DNA from: Campylobacteraceae bacterium
GTDB taxonomy: Bacteria > Campylobacterota > Campylobacteria > Campylobacterales > Sulfurovaceae
Direction of reading: 5' to 3'
NCBI GenBank assembly: GCA_027063325.1
Contig: JAMOSA010000215.1
Location: 1-9,952 of the forward strand
DNA: 9,952 nt
The notes beneath the pieces were generated by a model. The model was not told the DNA's origin, made no database searches, and worked only from the letters and a program-made list of their open reading frames with translations. The position numbers and the translations under genes are program-made. Numbering within the stretch: the stretch's first letter is position 1; each line of letters opens with the position of its first letter. This document shows positions 6,353-9,952 of the stretch, in pieces.

Positions 6353-7906
6353 ATGAAGCTTGAATATCCATACAAAAACTTTTATGAACTACTCAAATAT
6401 CATGCTACAACCAAAGGCGATAAAAAGGCTCTATTTATAGGCAAAAGGAGTTACACTTACAAAGAGTTACTAAATCTTTGTGACTCTTTTGCCAATTATC
6501 TTGTATCCATAGATATAAAACCAGAAGATAAGGTTGCTCTATTTTTGAGAAATTCACTAGAGTATGTAGTATCTGTATTTGCCATATCCAAAGTTGGTGC
6601 CATTACAGTACCTGTAAATACATTTTTAAAATCTGAAGAACTTAGTTATATCCTAGAAGATTCAGATGCCAAAGTATTGGTAGCTTCAAGCCAATACAAA
6701 GATATAGTATTAAACTCAATTGCTCCAGAGAGTTGTGATAGTATAGTATGGGAGGGTAAAGATATAAAAAGTGGCTCTATGCACATATCATTTGATAAAG
6801 CTATCCTGACAGAAAACAAAACTATAAATATCCAAAGAGAACTTGAGGATTTGGCAGTATTTTTTTATACATCAGGTACTACTGGCAATCCAAAAGGGGC
6901 TATGCTAACATACAAAAATATATTCTCAAATGCAGCTTCAGCTACAATTTTGTTTAATATAAATCCAAAAGATAGATCTATAATATTTTTACCTATGTTT
7001 CACTCATTTACATTCTCTATTGGAATGATGCTACTGCTGTATGCTGGAGGCAGTATTGTAATAATAGAATCAATTAGACCATTTAGCAATATATTCAAAC
7101 AGACATTACTTAAAAGAGTTACACTCTTTTTTGGTGTACCAGATGTATATAGAGCCTTGAGCAAAGCAAAACTCCCTTGGTATTTTATGTGGTTTCACAA
7201 AATACGCATATTTGTCTCAGGTGCAGCACCACTGCAAGAGAGTGTACTAAAAGCAATGCAAGATAAATTCAAAAAAACAGCAATGCTTGAGGGGTATGGG
7301 CTTAGTGAGAGTTCACCAGCAGCTTGTATAAATCCTTTGCATAAACAAAAAATAGGCTCGGTTGGTCCAGCAATGCCAGGATATAACATAAAGATAGTAG
7401 ATGACAATTATAAAGAGTTGCCACAAGGTGAAATTGGTGAAATTGTTATTTGTGGTGATAATGTAATGAAAGGTTACTACCGCCGTCTTGAAGCTACCAA
7501 AGAGGCTATAAGAGATGGGTGCTTACTCACAGGTGATTTGGGTTATCTTGATAGTGATGGTTATCTATTTATCGTTGATAGAAAAAAAGATTTAATTATT
7601 ACAAAAGGTATCAATGTATATCCAAAAGAGATAGAATCAAATATAGATGTATTTCCAGGAGTAAAACAGAGTGCTGTAATTGGCATACCAGATGATAAAA
7701 GCGGAGAGGTACCAATAGCTTATCTTGAACCAGAAGAGGGAGAGAGTATTGATACTGTTGGATTAAAAAAGTATCTCAAAGAGATTTTGGCAGACTATAA
7801 AGTACCAAAAGCTATATATGTAATTGAAGAATTACCAAAAAATGCAACAGGCAAAGTTTTAAAAAGAGAGCTTAGAGCAAGACATCAAAAGGGTAAAAGT
7901 GGGTAG
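6353..7906 (+). CDS. AMP-forming acyl-CoA (fatty acid) ligase
   Basis: Member of the ANL adenylating superfamily, 517 residues and complete. It should activate a carboxylic acid, probably a medium- or long-chain fatty acid, to acyl-AMP and then to a thioester. Motifs in order: the ATP-binding loop FYTSGTTGNPKG (171-182), EGYGLSES (313-320), TGDLGYLD (393-400), the hinge region DRKKDLIITKG (409-419) leading into NVYPKEIE, and the C-terminal PKNATGKVLK (495-504) with catalytic Lys501. No signal peptide is seen. Resemblance to long-chain fatty-acid ligases is general, so chain length, and whether the acceptor is CoA or acyl carrier protein, are open. The gene lies 9 bases after argJ with its ribosome site AAGGGG (6342-6347) overlapping the argJ stop, and overlaps the PAP2 gene by 8 bases. 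No beta-oxidation gene is nearby, so fatty-acid salvage is as likely as breakdown. Confidence 0.9.
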   Translation: MKLEYPYKNFYELLKYHATTKGDKKALFIGKRSYTYKELLNLCDSFANYLVSIDIKPEDKVALFLRNSLEYVVSVFAISKVGAITVPVNTFLKSEELSYILEDSDAKVLVASSQYKDIVLNSIAPESCDSIVWEGKDIKSGSMHISFDKAILTENKTINIQRELEDLAVFFYTSGTTGNPKGAMLTYKNIFSNAASATILFNINPKDRSIIFLPMFHSFTFSIGMMLLLYAGGSIVIIESIRPFSNIFKQTLLKRVTLFFGVPDVYRALSKAKLPWYFMWFHKIRIFVSGAAPLQESVLKAMQDKFKKTAMLEGYGLSESSPAACINPLHKQKIGSVGPAMPGYNIKIVDDNYKELPQGEIGEIVICGDNVMKGYYRRLEATKEAIRDGCLLTGDLGYLDSDGYLFIVDRKKDLIITKGINVYPKEIESNIDVFPGVKQSAVIGIPDDKSGEVPIAYLEPEEGESIDTVGLKKYLKEILADYKVPKAIYVIEELPKNATGKVLKRELRARHQKGKSG

Positions 7907-8516
7907 AATCTGGTCATTTTTAGCATCTTTTATACTCTTTGTTGCTATCTATATTTTGTATAAAAATGGATACTACAACAGTATAGATATTTGGTGTAAC
8001 CATCTATCAACTACCCTACACTCTATAGAACTCAACTCTATAATTACTAAAATATCTACACTAAACAATCCACCGGTTGTATTGATATTTGTACTAATCA
8101 TAACTTTTATATACAGAAAATACAAAAGATTAATAGTATCTATTTGGATATCAATAGTAGGTAGTGCCATTAGTGCTTCAATAGTTAAAGCTTTGGTTAA
8201 CAGAGCAAGACCAGATAACAGACTATTGGATTTTAGTAGCTCCTCTTTTCCTTCGTGGCATGCAACTACTGCTATGGGGGTATCATTTGCTATATATCTA
8301 ATAGCTGTATCTACTCTCAAAAACTCAAAAATAAAGCTTCTGTTTATCCTCCTCTCTTCTATCTGGTTTATAACTATTGGATTAAGCAGAGTATATCTAA
8401 ATGTACACTGGTGCAGTGATGTATTGGCTGGTTGGCTACTTGGAGCTACTCTTGGATTTATTGGAGTTTGGATATACAAAATAGATTCAAACAGTACTTT
8501 TTCAATAAAAAGTTAG
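7899..8516 (+). CDS. PAP2-family membrane lipid phosphatase
   Basis: Integral membrane phosphatase of the PAP2 superfamily, 205 residues, about six membrane spans (roughly 5-21, 58-72, 78-96, 124-139, 147-163 and 175-192). Members remove phosphate from lipids such as phosphatidic acid, phosphatidylglycerol phosphate or undecaprenyl diphosphate on the outer face of the inner membrane. The three signatures are KALVNRARP (97-105), FPSWHA (117-122; the usual Gly of PSGH is Trp120) and SRVYLNVHWCSD (163-174) with His170 and Asp174. It starts with GTG inside the end of the ligase gene (8-base overlap), with AAAAGGG at 7887-7893 five bases upstream, so it is translationally coupled. The substrate cannot be read from sequence; undecaprenyl diphosphate recycling or phospholipid turnover are the main options. 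A weak terminator overlaps its stop. Confidence 0.9.
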   Translation: MGRIWSFLASFILFVAIYILYKNGYYNSIDIWCNHLSTTLHSIELNSIITKISTLNNPPVVLIFVLIITFIYRKYKRLIVSIWISIVGSAISASIVKALVNRARPDNRLLDFSSSSFPSWHATTAMGVSFAIYLIAVSTLKNSKIKLLFILLSSIWFITIGLSRVYLNVHWCSDVLAGWLLGATLGFIGVWIYKIDSNSTFSIKS

Positions 8517-8523
8517 TTTTTTT
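8496..8523 (+). terminator. AT-rich terminator overlapping the PAP2 stop codon
   Basis: ACTTTTT (8496-8502) and AAAAAGT (8507-8513) form a 7-bp stem around the loop CAAT. The stop TAG and a T7 run (8517-8523) follow at once. The T-run placement is good but the stem has only one G-C pair, so efficiency is doubtful. Confidence 0.45.
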
Positions 8524-8544
8524 GCAAAAATGCTACAAAAGCTC

Positions 8545-8573
8545 TTGACAATCATTTGTCATTTTAATATAAT
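8545..8573 (+). promoter_or_regulatory. Full-consensus promoter of the tRNA cluster
   Basis: TTGACA (8545-8550) and TATAAT (8568-8573) are both perfect matches, separated by the ideal 17 bases. Transcription should start near 8580, about 10 bases before tRNA-Pro. The other non-tRNA promoters in this window have no clear -35, so this one is exceptionally strong, as suits stable RNA. Confidence 0.88.
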
Positions 8574-8589
8574 TGCACTCCAACTTGAA

Positions 8590-8666
<77 letters not shown>

Positions 8667-8692
8667 TTTTTGATAACAAAATTTTAATAGTT

Positions 8693-8770
8693 GGTGGATA
8701 TAGCTCAGTTGGTTAGAGCACCAGATTGTGGCTCTGGGGGCCGTGGGTTCGAATCCCATTATCCACCCCA
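8693..8770 (+). tRNA. tRNA-His (anticodon GTG)
   Basis: Acceptor arms GTGGATA (8694-8700) and TATCCAC (8760-8766). The extra G at 8693 can pair with C73 at 8767, the G-1:C73 identity pair of bacterial tRNA-His, here supplied by the gene. CCA is encoded (8768-8770). Anticodon stem CCAGA/TCTGG with GTG at 8728-8730. Confidence 0.97.
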
Positions 8771-8792
8771 TTTGAGTGTAGGTGATATATTT

Positions 8793-8869
8793 GCGCCAGT
8801 AGCTCAATTGGATAGAGCATCAGACTTCGGATCTGAGGGCTAGGGGTTCGACTCCTCTCTGGCGTACCA
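8793..8869 (+). tRNA. tRNA-Arg (anticodon TCG)
   Basis: Complete 77-base gene. Acceptor arms GCGCCAG and CTGGCGT (8859-8865) pair with a G1-U72 wobble, and ACCA is encoded. Anticodon stem TCAGA/TCTGA with TCG at 8827-8829, so it reads CGA and possibly other CGN codons. The G1-U72 wobble is shared with the next tRNA-Arg, suggesting common descent. Confidence 0.95.
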
Positions 8870-8870
8870 C

Positions 8871-8899
8871 TTTACATTTAAAGTGATATGCGATATAAT
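8871..8899 (+). promoter_or_regulatory. Second promoter inside the tRNA cluster
   Basis: TTTACA (8871-8876; one mismatch to TTGACA) and TATAAT (8894-8899) are 17 bases apart, placed 14 bases before tRNA-Arg(TCT). The first promoter of the cluster has nearly the same geometry (16 bases before tRNA-Pro). It would add extra transcription of the last two tRNA genes. Confidence 0.65.
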
Positions 8900-8913
8900 A
8901 ATGTTTAGTTTAT

Positions 8914-8990
8914 GCGTCCGTAGCTCAGCTGGATAGAGCACTCGCCTTCTAAGCGAGCGGTCTCAGGTTCGAATCCTGACGGGCGTACCA
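8914..8990 (+). tRNA. tRNA-Arg (anticodon TCT)
   Basis: Complete 77-base gene. Acceptor arms GCGTCCG and CGGGCGT (8980-8986) pair with two G-U wobbles (1-72 and 4-69), and ACCA is encoded. Anticodon stem CTCGC/GCGAG with TCT at 8948-8950. It reads AGA and AGG, by far the commonest Arg codons in this window, in line with the extra promoter just upstream. Confidence 0.96.
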
Positions 8991-9000
8991 CCTTTTATAT

Positions 9001-9085
9001 GCGGATGTGGTGGAATTGGTAGACACGCCAGATTTAGGATCTGGTGCCGTAAGGTGTGGAGGTTCGACTCCTCTCATCCGCACCA
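9001..9085 (+). tRNA. tRNA-Leu (anticodon TAG)
   Basis: Complete 85-base class II gene with a long variable arm (TGCCGTAAGGTGT region, about 9045-9057). Acceptor arms GCGGATG and CATCCGC (9075-9081), ACCA encoded. Anticodon stem CCAGA/TCTGG with TAG at 9035-9037; reads CTA and other CTN codons. Last gene of the cluster, only 10 bases after tRNA-Arg(TCT). A T6 run at 9108-9113 follows without a clear hairpin. Confidence 0.97.
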
Positions 9086-9157
9086 CTCACTAATCTTTAA
9101 AAATCTCTTTTTTATTCTAAAAATATTTATAATCTATTCACACTACTTAACCTCTTG

Positions 9158-9174
9158 TATCTTCAATCAAGATA
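9158..9174 (+). repeat. Small inverted repeat upstream of the hsdM promoter
   Basis: TATCTT (9158-9163) and AAGATA (9169-9174) are perfect arms around CAATC, centred about 35 bases upstream of the hsdM -10 box. It could be an operator or chance in AT-rich DNA. Within 9086-9227 I see only this, the T6 run and a stray TATAAT at 9128-9133 with no gene start to match. Confidence 0.3.
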
Positions 9175-9196
9175 AAAATTAACCCTGAGTTTTATT

Positions 9197-9205
9197 TGAT
9201 ATAAT
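9197..9205 (+). promoter_or_regulatory. hsdM: hsdM promoter (extended -10)
   Basis: TG-A-TATAAT (9197-9205) is a perfect extended -10 element. Transcription should start near 9212, only about 16 bases before the ATG, and the ribosome site AAAAGGG (9216-9222) lies directly after it. No -35 is seen. Confidence 0.62.
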
Positions 9206-9227
9206 TGATAGAAACAAAAGGGATATT

Positions 9228-9952
9228 ATGGAAAAACAATTTTTAGCGAATTTAGAAAAAAAATTATGGAAAAGTGCTGATAAACTTCGCTCATCTTTGG
9301 ATGCTGCAGTTTATAAGCATGTAGTTTTAGGGCTTATATTTTTAAAATATGTATCAGATTCATTTGATGTGAGAAGAAAAGAGCTTGAAAATGAATTTAG
9401 AAATAGTGAAAGTGAATTATATCTTGGTGATGAAGAACTTATAAAAGAAGAACTTGAAATTAGGGATTATTACACTGAAAAAAATGTGTTTTGGGTGCCA
9501 GAAATTGCAAGATGGCGATATATTCAAGAAAATATCAGACTAACAATAGGAGCAAAACTTCCTGATAGCAGAGAGTTTAAAAGTGCAGGAAAACTAATAG
9601 ATGATGCACTTGAAGCGATAGAAAAAGAAAATCCAAAACTAAAAGGGGTATTAAACAAAGATTATGCAAAATTACAAATAGAGGCTTCAAAACTTGCTGA
9701 TTTAGTGGATTTAATCTCAACAATACCATTTGAACATCAAAATTTAAATGCAAAAGATATTTTAGGGCATGTGTATGAATATTTTTTAGGTAAATTTGCA
9801 TTAGCAGAAGGCAAAGGTGGAGGGCAATTTTATACACCAAAAAGTATAGTTAATTTAATAATTGAACTAATTCAACCTTTTAAAGGTAGAGTATATGACC
9901 CAGCAATGGGGAGTGGAGGATTTTTTATTAGTAGTGAAAAGTTTATAGAGAC
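9228..9952 (+). CDS. hsdM: Type I restriction-modification methyltransferase subunit HsdM (3'-truncated)
   Basis: The N-terminal 241 codons of HsdM, the adenine N6-methyltransferase subunit that joins HsdS (specificity) and HsdR (nuclease) in type I systems. The frame is open to the window end, and about half of the usual ~500 residues is present. It starts MEKQFLANLEKKLWKSADKLR and continues LGLIFLKYVSDSF (about 35-47), the standard N-terminal helical domain. GQFYTP (199-204) follows, then the S-adenosylmethionine-binding motif DPAMGSGGFF (224-233). The catalytic NPPF-type motif should lie just beyond the edge. The start is supported by AAAAGGG (9216-9222) five bases upstream. Glutamate is 22 GAA to 4 GAG, the reverse of amrB (4 to 12), suggesting horizontal acquisition. 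Stand-alone 'eco-type' methylases cannot be excluded until the downstream genes are seen. Confidence 0.93.
   Translation, partial: MEKQFLANLEKKLWKSADKLRSSLDAAVYKHVVLGLIFLKYVSDSFDVRRKELENEFRNSESELYLGDEELIKEELEIRDYYTEKNVFWVPEIARWRYIQENIRLTIGAKLPDSREFKSAGKLIDDALEAIEKENPKLKGVLNKDYAKLQIEASKLADLVDLISTIPFEHQNLNAKDILGHVYEYFLGKFALAEGKGGGQFYTPKSIVNLIIELIQPFKGRVYDPAMGSGGFFISSEKFIE

Noticed and set aside
7973..8479. Reverse-strand frame (168 codons) opposite the PAP2 gene
   Set aside because: It lies wholly within a gene with three clear PAP2 signatures; no ribosome site or recognisable domain.
8786..8791. TATATT as a promoter for tRNA-Arg(TCG)
   Set aside because: It ends one base before the mature tRNA, so transcription would start inside the gene; no -35 is present.
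9577..9840. Reverse-strand frame of 87 codons opposite hsdM
   Set aside because: It is a shadow of hsdM, which carries GQFYTP and DPAMGSGGFF in the forward frame.
9001..9952. Attachment-site duplication of the tRNA-Leu 3' end
   Set aside because: No second copy of the tRNA-Leu 3' sequence and no integrase appear within the window, so an integration site cannot be called from this sequence alone.

Overview
The window looks like a piece of a Campylobacterota (epsilonproteobacterial) chromosome. Grounds: strongly AT-rich, A-biased coding sequence; a short ribosomal protein L28 ending in the KVAASTLRTMRKK type of tail that I associate with Campylobacter and Helicobacter L28; a bifunctional ArgJ; and mostly promoters with a clear TATAAT -10 box but no obvious -35. 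I cannot name the genus. Almost everything lies on the + strand.

Layout. (1) Bases 1-2168 hold the 3' part of a gene for a secreted cell-wall hydrolase: a ladder of LysM peptidoglycan-binding modules on lysine-rich linkers, ending in an NlpC/P60 cysteine peptidase. Its start lies upstream of the window. Its first ~870 bases are a young tandem duplication. (2) Bases 2248-4609 are a tight three-gene operon with its own promoter: an AMMECR1-family protein, a radical SAM enzyme and a MEMO-family protein. This is the conserved but functionally unresolved AmmeMemoRadiSam set, and the best candidate here for undescribed biochemistry. It is followed by an 11-bp-arm dyad plus T-run. (3) rpmB (L28) stands alone between its own promoter and a 15-bp hairpin. 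(4) Bases 5153-8516 form a second operon: argJ (cyclic arginine pathway), an AMP-forming acyl-CoA ligase and a small membrane PAP2 phosphatase, with a 9-nt gap and then an 8-nt overlap. (5) Bases 8590-9085 hold five tRNA genes (Pro-TGG, His-GTG, Arg-TCG, Arg-TCT, Leu-TAG), all with encoded CCA. They are driven by a perfect consensus promoter and probably a second promoter inside the cluster. (6) From 9228 to the right edge runs the start of hsdM, the methyltransferase subunit of a type I restriction-modification system, cut off by the window end. Its glutamate codon choice differs sharply from the MEMO gene, which suggests that the accessory segment begins just after tRNA-Leu.

How the genes work together: the LysM/NlpC protein and the PAP2 phosphatase point to envelope turnover. 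The acyl-CoA ligase could feed fatty acids into lipid metabolism next to PAP2. ArgJ and L28 are housekeeping. The amr operon encodes two metal- or cofactor-type partners around a radical SAM enzyme with extra cysteine clusters, so a post-translational or small-molecule modification is plausible but unproven. No CRISPR array, transposase or integrase is visible. No gene-free stretch exceeds 300 bases; the longest are 4610-4818 and 9086-9227, and both are described below.
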